NCBI GenBank assembly: GCA_902168225.1
Contig: CABHOW010000005.1
Location: 1 to 64,000, forward strand
Direction of reading: 5' to 3'
DNA length: 64,000 nt
DNA from: an uncultured Flavihumibacter sp.
GTDB lineage: Bacteria; Bacteroidota; Bacteroidia; Chitinophagales; Chitinophagaceae
Shown one piece after another: positions 8,406 to 19,742 of this stretch. Numbering within the stretch: position 1 is the stretch's first letter; each line of letters starts with the position of its first letter. Under the pieces are notes generated by a model that saw only the letters and a list, made by a program, of their open reading frames with translations, ran no database searches and was not told the origin of the DNA. Position numbers and translations under genes: made by a program.

Positions 8406-9800
8406 TCAGTACGCATTCTGATCTCCTCTTACAATATTGATGATCGTCTGTAAAATAATTTGACAATCGAGCCAAAAAGTCCATCGATGAATATAATAAA
8501 GATCAAAATTCACACGACGCTGCATATCTTCCGGTGTGCGCGTTTCTCCTCTATACCCGTTAACTTGTGCCCATCCGCTAATACCGGGTAAAACAATATG
8601 CCGAAGCATATAATTTTCTACGGTATGCATAGATTGAATATTTAAAGGTGTTGGGTGCGGGCGTGGACCAACAACACTCATATTTCCTAACAATACATTC
8701 AAAAACTGCGGTAACTCATCTAAATTGGTTTGACGTAAAAACTTACCAATAAAAGTGATGCGGGGATCGTTTCTTTGTGCCTGCTGATAAATTCCGTTTT
8801 CATCCACATCTTTACTATCGTAAATCATGGTCCGGAATTTATAACAGGTAATTTTTTCGTTATTCAACCCCCATCTTTCTTGCTTAAAAAAAATGGTTCC
8901 TTTGGAAGTGAGTTTAATAAGGATGGAAATGAGCGGAAATAAAATAAGGCCTACGGTAAAGAATACCAAAATTGAAAATACAATATCGAAAGAGCGTTTT
9001 AGTAATTTATTCTGCCACTTATCTAAAGGTAATTCAATAACACTGATAGTAGGTAATAAGCCAATATTTTCAACTGCTATGGATGCAGAAGCATACTGCT
9101 GTAAATCGGGTAGGATGCGCACTTTAGTTCTATAAAAATCGCATACTTCCATACATCGCTGAATATTATGATATTCATCATGAGGGAGTGCAATAACCAC
9201 TTCGTCTACGGGCTCTGTCTTTAAAATAGTATGCAGCGCGTCTATCTTACCATAATATTTGCACCCATTTAATTTCGAAGGTTTTTCATCTATTAACCCT
9301 ATACATTCGTAGCCGTAGTAATAAAATTTATTGATGGTTTCATAAAAATTTATGGCCGCCGGAGTTGAGCCCACCAATAAAATCTTATCATATAATTTAC
9401 CTTGATGTAAGGCAGCATGAATACTTTTTCGGAGTATATATTTGATAAGAGAAACAAATAAAATTATATATCCTAAATAACTGAAGAAAAAAGGGATGGA
9501 ATAGGTTTTCTTAACATCTAAAAAATAAAGAGAAGAACTAAGTGCAATGGAAAGGAGTAAGGTATTATAAACTATAAAAACAATTTCTTCAGAAAATTTA
9601 TTGGATCGCCTATCGGAGTAAAGCTTTGAAATTTGAGAAAGCAAGTACCAGAAAATAATAGAAAAGGCTAAAAAAGGGATATTGAATGCAGTAATAAAAG
9701 GTGTAAAATGTGTTAGAAGCGTTACGATATATGCTAAAACTATTGCAAGGGCATCCGCCAGGTATCTTGTAATATTGTAATAGCTTGCACTCTTTGTCAT
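8406..9800 (-). CDS. WcaJ-like undecaprenyl-phosphate sugar phosphotransferase
   Basis: The 464-residue protein has four to five N-terminal membrane helices, a CoA-binding-like Rossmann region (KILLVGSTPAAINFYETI), then a C-terminal bacterial sugar transferase domain. The latter shows KRSFDIVFS, a membrane helix, FFKQERWGLNN, CYKFRTM, RQTNLDELPQFLNVL, SVVGPRPHPTP and GISGWAQVNGYRGET. Such enzymes start exopolysaccharide synthesis by moving hexose-1-phosphate from a UDP-sugar to undecaprenyl phosphate. It is probably the initiating enzyme for the cluster at 77-6665, although encoded on the other strand. Substrate (Glc or Gal) cannot be decided. Confidence 0.92.
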   Translation of the reverse strand: MTKSASYYNITRYLADALAIVLAYIVTLLTHFTPFITAFNIPFLAFSIIFWYLLSQISKLYSDRRSNKFSEEIVFIVYNTLLLSIALSSSLYFLDVKKTYSIPFFFSYLGYIILFVSLIKYILRKSIHAALHQGKLYDKILLVGSTPAAINFYETINKFYYYGYECIGLIDEKPSKLNGCKYYGKIDALHTILKTEPVDEVVIALPHDEYHNIQRCMEVCDFYRTKVRILPDLQQYASASIAVENIGLLPTISVIELPLDKWQNKLLKRSFDIVFSILVFFTVGLILFPLISILIKLTSKGTIFFKQERWGLNNEKITCYKFRTMIYDSKDVDENGIYQQAQRNDPRITFIGKFLRQTNLDELPQFLNVLLGNMSVVGPRPHPTPLNIQSMHTVENYMLRHIVLPGISGWAQVNGYRGETRTPEDMQRRVNFDLYYIHRWTFWLDCQIILQTIINIVRGDQNAY

Positions 9801-9886
9801 ACTAACCCAACAATAGGGCTCTAAAGGTACTCAAATACCCTTAGAATTATAATAATTAGATGATAATTTAATATAATATGTTTTTA

Positions 9887-10549
9887 TTACATATTATACG
9901 CGGTGAAAGACTTAGATAATCCTGCAAACTTTTCAATATAAATATACGAATGAGGAAAAAGTGTTCTATAGTCCGATAAACTCAGTAGCTGTATTTCATC
10001 TACCTGCTCTTTTGCTTTTTGGTATGCAGGAATACGGGGTATATGTCCAAGTGAGAACCGTTGGGTTAGCCGGATTCTTATTGACTTAGGAAGAAATTGG
10101 AAAAAAGGGAAAACCCAATGTGGTTCTATCGGAAACCAATAATTAGGGGTTTGAATAAAATGATACTTACCTACTCTTAATACCTCTTTAGCCATCTTTT
10201 CTTGATTTTCCCAAGTGTACAGATGCTCAATAACGGAGTTTGAAAAAACAATATCAAATTGCTGGTCATCTATCTCGGATAAATCTGTTGCATTACCTGT
10301 TATAGATTGGAACTGCGGATTGTTTACTTCTTCCTTTTCTAAGTTGAGCAAAGTAATCGTAATACCCGATTGATTAAAATTCATGGCTTCCCAAAAAGCT
10401 ACCGTTCCACCTATATCCAATATGGTAAGAGGTCTGGGAATTTTTTCTATCTTTTCTAAAAAGAAAGAGAATCTTTTAGCCCGCTGTGCATGCGAAAGGG
10501 AGTTTTTATCTCTATTATTCGCAAACTTGCTAACAAAATGGGTAAACAT
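9887..10549 (-). CDS. Class I SAM-dependent methyltransferase
   Basis: The 220-residue protein contains ILDIGGTVAFWEAM (SAM-binding motif I), an acidic end to strand 2, a GNATDLSEI segment and FDIVFSNSVIEHL (motif IV region), followed by VGKYHFIQTPN. This is the Methyltransf_11 type fold. Position next to the polysaccharide genes suggests methylation of a sugar or lipid carrier, but this is inference. It has its own exact TAnnTTTG promoter element on the minus strand at 10582-10589, divergent from dut. Confidence 0.8.
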   Translation of the reverse strand: MFTHFVSKFANNRDKNSLSHAQRAKRFSFFLEKIEKIPRPLTILDIGGTVAFWEAMNFNQSGITITLLNLEKEEVNNPQFQSITGNATDLSEIDDQQFDIVFSNSVIEHLYTWENQEKMAKEVLRVGKYHFIQTPNYWFPIEPHWVFPFFQFLPKSIRIRLTQRFSLGHIPRIPAYQKAKEQVDEIQLLSLSDYRTLFPHSYIYIEKFAGLSKSFTAYNM

Positions 10550-10581
10550 AACTCTCTATTAAATCCTCAGGTTTAGTTCGT

Positions 10582-10589
10582 CAAAAGTA
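10582..10589 (-). promoter_or_regulatory. TAnnTTTG promoter element for the methyltransferase
   Basis: On the minus strand the bases read TACTTTTG, an exact match to the Bacteroidota -7 consensus TAnnTTTG, 32 bases before the ATG at 10549. No clear -33 TTTG is seen. It lies back to back with the dut promoter element. Confidence 0.55.
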
Positions 10590-10602
10590 AGCCTTATGGT
10601 AT

Positions 10603-10610
10603 TACCTTTG
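10603..10610 (+). promoter_or_regulatory. TAnnTTTG promoter element for dut
   Basis: TACCTTTG matches the Bacteroidota -7 consensus and ends 13 bases before the dut ATG, so the leader would be under 10 bases. Confidence 0.6.
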
Positions 10611-10623
10611 CCGGGCACCCATT

Positions 10624-11058
10624 ATGAAAGTAAAAATCGTAAATAAATCTTCCCACCCTTCTCCGCATTATGCTACTCCCGGTTCATCGGGCTTGGATAT
10701 AAGGGCTGATATCATAGAACCCATACAGTTTGCACCTATGGAACGGCGATTGATACCTACCGGTATATTTATTGCCCTACCCATTGGTTATGAAGCACAA
10801 GTGCGCCCCCGTAGCGGATTGGCATTAAAACAAGGTATCACTTGTTTAAATAGTCCGGGTACCGTTGATGCGGATTATCGCGGAGAGCTCAAAGTATTAT
10901 TGATTAATTTATCCGCAGAAATGCAGGTAATAAATAATGGAGACAGAATTGCCCAACTAGTGATTCAACAGGTAGAACGGATTGAATGGGAGGAGGTAGA
11001 AACATTAGAAGAAACAATAAGAGGTGTAGGGGGGTTTGGTAGTACCGGTAATCATTAA
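10624..11058 (+). CDS. dut: dUTP diphosphatase
   Basis: The 144-residue protein shows the five trimeric dUTPase motifs in order: [29 protein letters not shown] (with the catalytic Asp), [10 protein letters not shown] and GVGGFGSTG at the C-terminus. It hydrolyses dUTP to dUMP and diphosphate, which keeps uracil out of DNA and supplies dTMP synthesis. Length is typical for bacterial Dut. It is followed by a small tandem repeat and then by a DUF4292 lipoprotein gene. Confidence 0.97.
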   Translation: MKVKIVNKSSHPSPHYATPGSSGLDIRADIIEPIQFAPMERRLIPTGIFIALPIGYEAQVRPRSGLALKQGITCLNSPGTVDADYRGELKVLLINLSAEMQVINNGDRIAQLVIQQVERIEWEEVETLEETIRGVGGFGSTGNH

Positions 11059-11068
11059 TTCATAAAAA

Positions 11069-11097
11069 CGGTCTTCCGGTCTTCCGGACTTTCCGAC
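11069..11097. repeat. Short tandem word repeat CGGTCTTC
   Basis: CGGTCTTC occurs at 11069-11076 and 11077-11084, then as the variant CGGACTTTC at 11085-11093, just after the dut stop. The run partly reads as its own reverse complement (GTCTTCCGG / CCGGACTTTC). It belongs to the class of stop-adjacent word repeats seen in several spacers here. Confidence 0.75.
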
Positions 11098-11110
11098 TAA
11101 ATAATAAACA

Positions 11111-11947
11111 TTGAAAACAAAACAATTTATATTCTTACTAAGCATTGTTCTTATCGCATTCTCCTGTAAAACAGTAAAAAAAGTAGCAACTATTCAAGAA
11201 GCATTCACTAAAAAAGATACCGTACAAACAGTGATGATCGTAGATGCCCCAAAGGTAGACTCCGCCGCTATTGTAAAAGATATTATGCGCAAAGTAGCAA
11301 AGAGTAAAATTGATTTTAAAACCTTCAACGCTAAAATAAAAGTAGGTTATGAAAGCGCTGAAAACAGTGATACTTATACGGTTAATATTAGTATGATGAA
11401 AGATAGCCTCATGTATATTAGAATATTAGGCTCCTTCTTAGGTATCAAGCAGGAAGGCATGCAGGTAAAAGTGAAAAGGGATAGTGTTTTCTTATATAAG
11501 AAAATTGGAGAGAGATATGTACAAAACAGAAGCATTAGTTATTTACAAGAAGTAACGCAAATTCCCTTCGATTTTAGTACCCTTCAGGATTTGATTATTG
11601 GTAATCCGGTATTTATTGATAGCAATATTGTATCCTATAAAGATTACGATGCAGGTTTATTAGTACTCATGTTGGGAGATACTTTTAAACATTTGATCAC
11701 GTTGGGGCAAGACGACAAAACCATTATACACAGTAAGTTAGATGATGTTGATATTCAAAGAAACAGAACCTGTGATATTACTTATAGTAGTTATGCTCCA
11801 TTAGGGTCTTATCAATTTTCAACTTATCGGAGAGTGGTGGTTTCAGAAAAATCAAAATTGGATCTTGAGCTCGATTTTAAAGAATATACTATCAACGAAC
11901 CGTTAAAATATACCTTCGAAATCCCTAAAAATATAAAACGCAGGTAA
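11111..11947 (+). CDS. DUF4292 lipoprotein
   Basis: The 278-residue protein has a lipoprotein signal: a positive start, a hydrophobic stretch FIFLLSIVLIAFSC with a Cys at about residue 19, then KTVKKVA. The mature part is rich in beta strands and contains SLMYIRILGSFLGIKQEGMQVKVKRDSV, typical of DUF4292, a Bacteroidota family resembling LolB/LolA lipid-carrier folds. The function is not established; a role in outer-membrane lipoprotein or lipid handling is inferred. Start is TTG at 11111 because no ATG precedes the signal peptide. The gene next to it is the usual EnvC-like partner. Confidence 0.8.
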   Translation: MKTKQFIFLLSIVLIAFSCKTVKKVATIQEAFTKKDTVQTVMIVDAPKVDSAAIVKDIMRKVAKSKIDFKTFNAKIKVGYESAENSDTYTVNISMMKDSLMYIRILGSFLGIKQEGMQVKVKRDSVFLYKKIGERYVQNRSISYLQEVTQIPFDFSTLQDLIIGNPVFIDSNIVSYKDYDAGLLVLMLGDTFKHLITLGQDDKTIIHSKLDDVDIQRNRTCDITYSSYAPLGSYQFSTYRRVVVSEKSKLDLELDFKEYTINEPLKYTFEIPKNIKRR

Positions 11948-11992
11948 TTTAATAACTAATTTTTACGTTCTTTAAAAGTTAATATTTTGCAC

Positions 11993-13327
11993 ATGACCTA
12001 TTTGGGAAAAATCTTTTCAATGTTAGTAGTACTCATTTGTAGTACTTTAATTGCTTTTACACAAACAAGAGAAGAGTTGCAAAAGAAAAGACAGGAGTTG
12101 GAAAAGGAAATAGAAGAGCTTCGTAAATCTTATGCCGAAACCCAAAACAATAAAAAAGCATCACTCAAACAATTAGCGCTTATTAAGCGAAAAATTAATG
12201 CTCGCGAAGATCTGGTGAATGGTATTAACAGAGAAGTAAGGCAATTAGACGAAACCATCTATCTGAATGAAAGAGATATTTACAGATTAAAAAAAGAATT
12301 GGATACCCTAAGGGTGAAATATGCTAAAAGCATTGTATTCGCTTATAAAAATAGGGGTAGTTATGAGTATCTTAATTTTTTATTCTCGGCAACAAATTTT
12401 AACGACGCCATTAAGCGTATGGCTTATTTAAAAAGCTACCGGCAAAATAGAGAAACGCAGGCGAATGCAATTGCTAAATCGGAACAATTACTCACCGAAA
12501 AGATTAGTGTATTAAGTGCCAATAAAAAAGAAAGATTGGGCACCCTTGAAATTCAAAACAAACAGTTAAAGGTTTTACAGGAAGATAAAAAAGAGCAAGA
12601 CCAGGTAGTAGCGCAGCTTAAAGGAAGAGAAAAAGAACTCGCGTCTCAAATGAAAGAACGGGAGAAGCAACGCCAAAAAGTTGCTTTGGCAGTTAGCGCC
12701 GCTATCAGAAGGGAATTAGAAGAAGCAAAAAGAAGAGAGGATGCCAACAAGAAGAAATTAATCGAAGATCAGAAAAAAGCACAGGCAAAAAATGATGTTG
12801 CTACCAATAATTCAAAACCAAAGACTAATACCGATGAGCCGGTTACCGGAGTAACTACTGCTGCAAAAGATAGAAGTTATTCTCCTTTTGAATCAACTCC
12901 CGAAGGCAGAGAAATGAGTATCAAATTCGAGAATAATCGGGGAAAATTACCCTGGCCGGTTTCGAATGGTATTATTACGGTAGATTTTGGTATAACTAAA
13001 ATGGAAGGAACAAAACTGGATAGAAAATCGGATGGTATTGAAATTGCCGTTCCGGTAGGAACCTCAGTTAGAAGCGTTGCTGACGGTGAAGTAATATTAG
13101 CAGGTGAAGTAAATGGTGAGAATATTATTATGATCAAACATGGTAAGTATTTTACAGGCTATCAAAATCTTTCGTCGGTTAATGTAAGTCGCGGACAAGA
13201 AGTAAAAGCCGGTTCTCTTCTTGGTAAATCGGGCACATCTATCGATGGAGACGGGGCTATCATGTTTTTGATCTTTAATGAGAGAAGTCAACCCCAAAAT
13301 CCTAAGACTTGGCTGAAATCTAGGTAG
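11993..13327 (+). CDS. EnvC-like murein hydrolase activator (degenerate M23 domain)
   Basis: About 444 residues from ATG 11993 (a TTG six bases earlier is possible). A signal peptide is followed by long coiled coils (about 25-250), a K/N/T-rich linker, and a C-terminal LytM/M23 fold (from about 320) with DGIEIAVPVGTSVRSVADGE and KHGKYFTGYQNLSSV. The zinc ligands of active M23 peptidases are missing: the usual LHFEIR strand is MFLIFNER and the first His is absent. This is the EnvC pattern, in which the dead domain activates an N-acetylmuramoyl-L-alanine amidase at the septum. Location in the periplasm is expected. The partner amidase is not in this window. Confidence 0.88.
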   Translation: MTYLGKIFSMLVVLICSTLIAFTQTREELQKKRQELEKEIEELRKSYAETQNNKKASLKQLALIKRKINAREDLVNGINREVRQLDETIYLNERDIYRLKKELDTLRVKYAKSIVFAYKNRGSYEYLNFLFSATNFNDAIKRMAYLKSYRQNRETQANAIAKSEQLLTEKISVLSANKKERLGTLEIQNKQLKVLQEDKKEQDQVVAQLKGREKELASQMKEREKQRQKVALAVSAAIRRELEEAKRREDANKKKLIEDQKKAQAKNDVATNNSKPKTNTDEPVTGVTTAAKDRSYSPFESTPEGREMSIKFENNRGKLPWPVSNGIITVDFGITKMEGTKLDRKSDGIEIAVPVGTSVRSVADGEVILAGEVNGENIIMIKHGKYFTGYQNLSSVNVSRGQEVKAGSLLGKSGTSIDGDGAIMFLIFNERSQPQNPKTWLKSR

Positions 13328-13412
13328 AATTTAGAATTTAGAATTAAGAATTAAGAATTATATATTTATAACTCATAATTCATAATTCCTAATTCCTAAT
13401 TCCTAATTCATA
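13325..13412. repeat. Quasi-palindromic AATTAAG/CTTAATT word repeat
   Basis: From the TAG stop of the EnvC-like gene, words of the type AGAATTTAGAATTAAG repeat, then invert into CATAATTCATAATTCC and a run of CTAATTC units up to the glpK start. Left and right arms are imperfect reverse complements around TATATTTATA, so a hairpin could form in the transcript. No promoter motif is visible. Confidence 0.8.
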
Positions 13413-13416
13413 TTTC

Positions 13417-14901
13417 ATGTCATCCTACATACTCTCTCTCGATCAAGGTACTACAAGCAGTAGAGCCATCGTTTTTGATAAACAAGGCACCATTATTTCT
13501 ATTACGCAAAAAGAATTCTCACAATTATTTCCACAGCCGGGTTGGGTAGAACATGATGCCAATGAAATTTGGAGTACCCAAATAGGTGTAGCTGCAGAAG
13601 CTATTACCAAAGCAGGACTATCCGTTAAAAATATAGCTGCTATTGGTATCACTAACCAACGCGAAACAACAGTTGTATGGAATAAACGAACCGGCTTACC
13701 CATTTATCAGGCCATTGTTTGGCAAGATAGGCGCACGGCCGATTATTGTGATAGCCTCAAACAAGAAGGTCTCGCAAAAACAATTCAGGCAAAAACAGGC
13801 TTGGTTATTGATGCTTATTTTTCTGCTACAAAACTAAAATGGATTTTGGATGAAGTGGAAGAGGTGCGTGAATTAGCTAATAAAGGAGACATATTATTTG
13901 GTACTATTGATAGTTGGTTATTATGGAAACTCACGAATGGTAAAGTACACGCTACCGATGTGTCGAATGCATCCCGTACCATGCTCTTTAATATCCATAC
14001 GCAGCAATGGGATGATGAACTACTTCAATTGTTTGATATACCTACATCTATATTGCCTGAAGTGAGAAGCAGTAGCGAAGTGTATGGTTATACCCAAAGT
14101 ATTTTAACAGCACAGGAAATTCCTATTTCGGGTATTGCCGGTGATCAGCAAGCAGCCTTATTCGGGCAACAATGCACGCAACCAGGTATGGTTAAAAATA
14201 CCTACGGTACCGGTTGTTTTATGTTAATGAATACAGGAACAAAACCGGTTCTTTCTCAAAATAATTTACTGACTACGATTGCTTGGCGTGTTAATAATGA
14301 AACTCAATACGCATTAGAAGGAAGTGTGTTTATTGCAGGGGCGGTAGTGCAATGGTTAAGAGATGGATTGAAAATGATTCGTACCGCTGCGGAGATCGAA
14401 GACCTTGCTGCCAAAGTAGATACTACCGATGGTGTATATATTGTTCCCGCTTTTGCCGGGTTAGGTGCACCTTATTGGAATCAACATGCAAGAGGAACGA
14501 TCGTAGGAATTACAAGAGGTACATCAAGAGAACATATTGCCCGTGCTGCGCTGGAAAGTATTGCCTATCAAACGATGGATGTATTAAATGCTATGCAGGC
14601 AGATGCAGAGATCGCCATAAAAGAATTACGGGTTGATGGTGGCGCAACGGCTAATAATCTTTTAATGCAATTTCAAAGTGATTTGTTACAAACGAATGTT
14701 ATTCGTCCCATTACTATTGAAACTACAGCACTCGGTGCCGCTTATTTAGCCGGTTTGGCAATAGGTTATTGGAGTAGTACCACAGAAATACAAGAGTTAT
14801 GGCAAAAAGATAAAATCTTCAAACCCCAAATGTCGGTTCAAACAAAAGAACAACTCGCAACAGGATGGGGTAAAGCCATACATGCAACTGTACAGTTTTA
14901 A
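13417..14901 (+). CDS. glpK: Glycerol kinase
   Basis: The 494-residue protein matches GlpK throughout: [15 protein letters not shown] at the N-terminus, [82 protein letters not shown] and VDGGATANN. It phosphorylates glycerol with ATP to sn-glycerol 3-phosphate in the cytoplasm. Length is standard. It is first of a co-directional set glpK-glpD-glpF that would import, phosphorylate and oxidise glycerol. Confidence 0.98.
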   Translation: MSSYILSLDQGTTSSRAIVFDKQGTIISITQKEFSQLFPQPGWVEHDANEIWSTQIGVAAEAITKAGLSVKNIAAIGITNQRETTVVWNKRTGLPIYQAIVWQDRRTADYCDSLKQEGLAKTIQAKTGLVIDAYFSATKLKWILDEVEEVRELANKGDILFGTIDSWLLWKLTNGKVHATDVSNASRTMLFNIHTQQWDDELLQLFDIPTSILPEVRSSSEVYGYTQSILTAQEIPISGIAGDQQAALFGQQCTQPGMVKNTYGTGCFMLMNTGTKPVLSQNNLLTTIAWRVNNETQYALEGSVFIAGAVVQWLRDGLKMIRTAAEIEDLAAKVDTTDGVYIVPAFAGLGAPYWNQHARGTIVGITRGTSREHIARAALESIAYQTMDVLNAMQADAEIAIKELRVDGGATANNLLMQFQSDLLQTNVIRPITIETTALGAAYLAGLAIGYWSSTTEIQELWQKDKIFKPQMSVQTKEQLATGWGKAIHATVQF

Positions 14902-14951
14902 TTCATAATTCATATCTCGTATCGCGTATCTCGCAACCCGTATCTAAATCT
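14902..14951. repeat. Word repeat between glpK and glpD
   Basis: Directly after the glpK stop come TTCATAATTCATAT and then three forms of a CGTATC word (TCGTATCGCGTATCTCGCAACCCGTATCT). This is a short low-complexity spacer of the stop-adjacent type. Confidence 0.6.
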
Positions 14952-14952
14952 C

Positions 14953-16473
14953 ATGCTTCGAACCGAAATAATAAATAAACTAGCACAAAACCCTTCCTTC
15001 GATATCGTAATCATCGGCGGCGGCGCTACGGGCTTAGGAGCTGCACTGGATGCTGTTACACGGGGATATAGTACGGTATTGTTTGAGGGGGTCGACTTTG
15101 GAAAAGGTACCTCCAGTCGTTCTACTAAACTGGTACACGGCGGGGTACGTTATTTGGCTCAAGGAAATATTAAACTAGTAAGAGAAGCTTTGCACGAAAG
15201 AGGGCGATTATTAAAAAATGCAGCGCATGTTACATCTGTACAACCCTTTGTAGTTCCGGTTTACAGCTTATGGGATAAATTATTTTATGGCTTTGGATTG
15301 ATGGTATATGATATACTCTCGGGTAATTTATCGCTGGGTAAAACAAAATGGCTGAGTAAAAAAAGAACAACTGCATTATTACCCGGAATAGAAGAAAAAA
15401 AACTTTTCGGGGGTGTATTATACTATGATGGTCAATTCAACGATAGTAGATTGTGTATAGATCTAGCCACTACAGCCATAGCTAAAGGGGCTGTACTATT
15501 GAATTATTGCAGCGTAATAGCATTTCAAAAAACAAACGGAAAAATTACAGGTATTACCTGTATAGACAAATTACAAAATAAACAGTACACCATACATGCT
15601 AAATCGGTGATTAATGCAACGGGGGTTTTTACAGATGCTATTTTAGCATTAGATGAACCGGATAGAGATAAATTAGTAAGTCCCTCTCAAGGGATACATT
15701 TGGTAGTTGATAAACATTTTTTTCCGGGCGATCATGCGATGATGATTCCTAAAACAGATGATGGCAGGGTTTTCTTTGCCGTACCCTGGCTCGATAAAAT
15801 AGTATTAGGTACAACGGATACAGGGGTTGATACTATTGCGGAAGATCCTATTGCACTGGAAGAGGAGATTGAATTTGTAATCAATCATTTCAATAGGTAT
15901 GCTGCGGCAACCATTCAGCGTAGTGATATATTATCCGTATTTGCCGGTCTCAGGCCACTTGTAAAAGTAAAGGGTGCAGCTTCTACGGCATTGTTATCCA
16001 GAGATCATACCTTACTCATCAGCAATAGTGGATTGGTTACTATTACCGGTGGTAAGTGGACGACCTACCGAAAAATGGCGCAAGATGCCATCGATAATGC
16101 TATTTTTTCAGCGAAGCTTGAAAAGAAAGCAGGCTGTATTACAAAAGAACTGAGGATAGGAGATGACATGGTTAGAGGGGAAAGGTTGAAGCAAATTGAA
16201 AAAGCTGATGAGGATACAGCTGCATTGTTAGTACCTGATTATTCGATTCGATTATCGGAAATTATTTATGCAGTTCGTTTTGAGCTGGCGATAACAGTAG
16301 AAGATTTTTTAGCAAGAAGAACCAGACTCTTATTCTTAAATGCCCGCCTTGCCCAAAACACAGCTCCGGTAGTAGCCGAAATAATGGCCAAAGAAATGGG
16401 TATGAACCATCACTGGGTAAAGAAACAAGTAGAATCTTTTAATTTACTTGCACAGCAATATTTAGTTGCTTAA
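14953..16473 (+). CDS. glpD: Glycerol-3-phosphate dehydrogenase (FAD)
   Basis: The 506-residue protein begins with a FAD-binding Rossmann motif (IVIIGGGATGLGAALDA), followed by GTSSRSTKLVHGGVRYL, the GlpD/GlpA signature region, and GGKWTTYRKMA near the end of the oxidoreductase part. A helical C-terminal domain (about 400-506) is present, as in aerobic GlpD. The enzyme oxidises glycerol 3-phosphate to dihydroxyacetone phosphate and passes electrons to membrane quinone. It lies between glpK and glpF. Confidence 0.96.
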   Translation: MLRTEIINKLAQNPSFDIVIIGGGATGLGAALDAVTRGYSTVLFEGVDFGKGTSSRSTKLVHGGVRYLAQGNIKLVREALHERGRLLKNAAHVTSVQPFVVPVYSLWDKLFYGFGLMVYDILSGNLSLGKTKWLSKKRTTALLPGIEEKKLFGGVLYYDGQFNDSRLCIDLATTAIAKGAVLLNYCSVIAFQKTNGKITGITCIDKLQNKQYTIHAKSVINATGVFTDAILALDEPDRDKLVSPSQGIHLVVDKHFFPGDHAMMIPKTDDGRVFFAVPWLDKIVLGTTDTGVDTIAEDPIALEEEIEFVINHFNRYAAATIQRSDILSVFAGLRPLVKVKGAASTALLSRDHTLLISNSGLVTITGGKWTTYRKMAQDAIDNAIFSAKLEKKAGCITKELRIGDDMVRGERLKQIEKADEDTAALLVPDYSIRLSEIIYAVRFELAITVEDFLARRTRLLFLNARLAQNTAPVVAEIMAKEMGMNHHWVKKQVESFNLLAQQYLVA

Positions 16474-16497
16474 TTTTCTGTTCTTAAATGCTTGCTT

Positions 16498-17205
16498 ATG
16501 ACTCCTTTTATCGCTGAAGTGGTAGGTACTGCCCTGTTAATAACATTTGGTAATGGTGTTGTTGCGAATGTAGTGCTTTCAAAAACAAAAGGGAATGGAG
16601 GTGGTTTAATAGCTATTACATTTGGTTGGGCTATGGCGGTATTTATAGGTGTGTATGCTGCATCGGGCAGCAGTGGTGCTCATTTAAACCCGGCGGTAAC
16701 GATCGGGCTGGCAATAATCGGAAAATTTGAATGGGCCTTGGTACCAAGTTATATTGTTGCGCAATTACTTGGCTCCTTCATTGGGTCCTTAATGGTATGG
16801 ATGGTTTACCGCTCGCATTTTGATAACACAGCAGATGTTGAAGCTAAGCTAAGTAGCTTTGCTACATCTCCTTCGATTCGTAATACCATTCAAAATTTTA
16901 CTACTGAATTGTTGGCTACAGCCATTTTCATGTTAGCTATTTTATTCATAGCAAAGCCTGCGAATACATTAGGTGCAGTAGATGCCTTACCTGTTGCACT
17001 GGTAGTATTAGCCATAGGCCTTAGCTTGGGTGGGCCAACGGGTTATGCCATTAATCCTGCCAGGGATCTGGGGCCCCGCATCATGCATGCCATACTACCC
17101 ATTAAAAATAAAGGTAAAAGCGATTGGGGGTATGCCTGGGTGCCCGTGCTGGGGCCCATCTGCGGTGCCATTTTAGGTGCGGTTATCTATAATCTGCTCG
17201 TTTAA
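16498..17205 (+). CDS. glpF: Glycerol uptake facilitator (MIP/aquaporin family)
   Basis: About 235 residues with six membrane helices and two NPA half-helices: GAHLNPAVTIG in the first half and GYAINPARDLGPR in the second. The Asp after the second NPAR (NPARDLGPR) is typical of glycerol-conducting aquaglyceroporins. Start is set at ATG 16498; a TTG at 16492 would add two residues. The order glpK-glpD-glpF supports glycerol uptake as the role. Confidence 0.94.
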   Translation: MTPFIAEVVGTALLITFGNGVVANVVLSKTKGNGGGLIAITFGWAMAVFIGVYAASGSSGAHLNPAVTIGLAIIGKFEWALVPSYIVAQLLGSFIGSLMVWMVYRSHFDNTADVEAKLSSFATSPSIRNTIQNFTTELLATAIFMLAILFIAKPANTLGAVDALPVALVVLAIGLSLGGPTGYAINPARDLGPRIMHAILPIKNKGKSDWGYAWVPVLGPICGAILGAVIYNLLV

Positions 17206-17211
17206 TTCTAA

Positions 17212-18843
<1,632 letters not shown>

Positions 18844-18848
18844 TAGCT

Positions 18849-19100
18849 ATGACACTCGAAATTTTAACACCCGAAAAAAAGCTTTATAGCGGAGAGGTAT
18901 ACGGTGTACAATTACCCGGTATACACGGTTTATTTGAAGTGTTGGATAAACACGCGCCAATGGTAAGTGCTTTAGGTAAAGGGAATTTGAAAATCCTGAA
19001 AGATAAAAAGGAAATAGAAAATTATTCCATACAAAGCGGTTTCGTTGAAGTATTGAATAATAAAACTACGGTACTTGTTGAAGGTGCCATAGCTTTATAA
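18849..19100 (+). CDS. atpC: F1F0 ATP synthase subunit epsilon (short form)
   Basis: The 83-residue protein has only the N-terminal beta-sandwich of epsilon: LEILTPEKKLYSGEVYGVQLPG, an HAPMVSALGKG loop and a final NKTTVLVEGA strand. The C-terminal helical hairpin that inhibits hydrolysis in E. coli is absent, as is usual for Bacteroidota. It starts five bases after atpD and ends four bases before the convergent yqgE. Confidence 0.95.
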   Translation: MTLEILTPEKKLYSGEVYGVQLPGIHGLFEVLDKHAPMVSALGKGNLKILKDKKEIENYSIQSGFVEVLNNKTTVLVEGAIAL

Positions 19101-19104
19101 CATA

Positions 19105-19656
19105 TTAATTCAACTGCGGGTCGGTTGGATAATTAACCATCAATGCATACTCTCCACCAAGGGTATGCATTGTTTTTTTCCAGATCGAGTCTGTGTTTTG
19201 TTCAAATACAATATCAGTTGAGCCATCAGCGAGTATCCAGCTTTTTTCATCATACTCCTCTTGTAATTGATTTTCACCCCACCCACTATAACCTACAAAA
19301 AATCTAATTTCTTGGGCTTTTAATTTGCCTATACGAATGGCTTCTACCGCTTCCTCAAATTGCCCTCCCCAATAGATTCCCTCATTAACAGATATGGCAT
19401 CTGAAATAATATCGGCACGCGTGTGTAAAAAATGTACTGCATTAGGCTGTACAGGGCCTCCTTCATACATTGGGAATTTGATACCTACAGCTTTATCAAC
19501 TAAATCACCTAGTGTGTGGGGTATTTTTTTGTTCAATACCAATCCAAAACTCCCCGATTCATTATGCTCGCAAATAAATATTACGGAGCGCTGAAAATTC
19601 GGATCCTTTAGAAAAGGATCAGATAATAGCAATATGCCCGAATGTAACTGCTTCAT
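19105..19656 (-). CDS. YqgE/AlgH family protein
   Basis: The 183-residue protein matches the YqgE/AlgH family: HSGILLLSDPFLKDPNFQRSVIFICEH, GSFGLVLNKK, YEGGPVQPNAVHFLH, FFVGYSGWGENQLQEE and a final YALMVNYPTDP. The family is widespread and its biochemical role is unknown. It converges on atpC with only four bases between the stops. Confidence 0.93.
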   Translation of the reverse strand: MKQLHSGILLLSDPFLKDPNFQRSVIFICEHNESGSFGLVLNKKIPHTLGDLVDKAVGIKFPMYEGGPVQPNAVHFLHTRADIISDAISVNEGIYWGGQFEEAVEAIRIGKLKAQEIRFFVGYSGWGENQLQEEYDEKSWILADGSTDIVFEQNTDSIWKKTMHTLGGEYALMVNYPTDPQLN

Positions 19657-19707
19657 ACCCTTAAATTAAGGCAAAACCCTCAGTTGTTGAAATAAAGCTA
19701 AAATAGG

Positions 19708-19736
19708 TTTACAATCTGTGGTAAAATTTATATTTG
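19708..19736 (+). promoter_or_regulatory. Promoter of the histidine kinase gene (near-leaderless)
   Basis: TTT at 19708-19710, an 18-base gap and TATATTTG at 19729-19736 form a -33/-7 pair of the Bacteroidota type. Only six bases separate the last G from the ATG at 19743, so transcription should start on or within a few bases of the start codon. Confidence 0.65.
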
Positions 19737-19742
19737 TAAAGC

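Noticed and set aside
13325-13412. CRISPR-like array
   Set aside because: The units are 7-8 bases, imperfect and without spacers; no cas genes are present.
14352-14636. 94-codon open frame on the plus strand within glpK
   Set aside because: It is out of frame with a complete glpK, is rich in Arg and Cys, and matches no family; it is a shadow frame.
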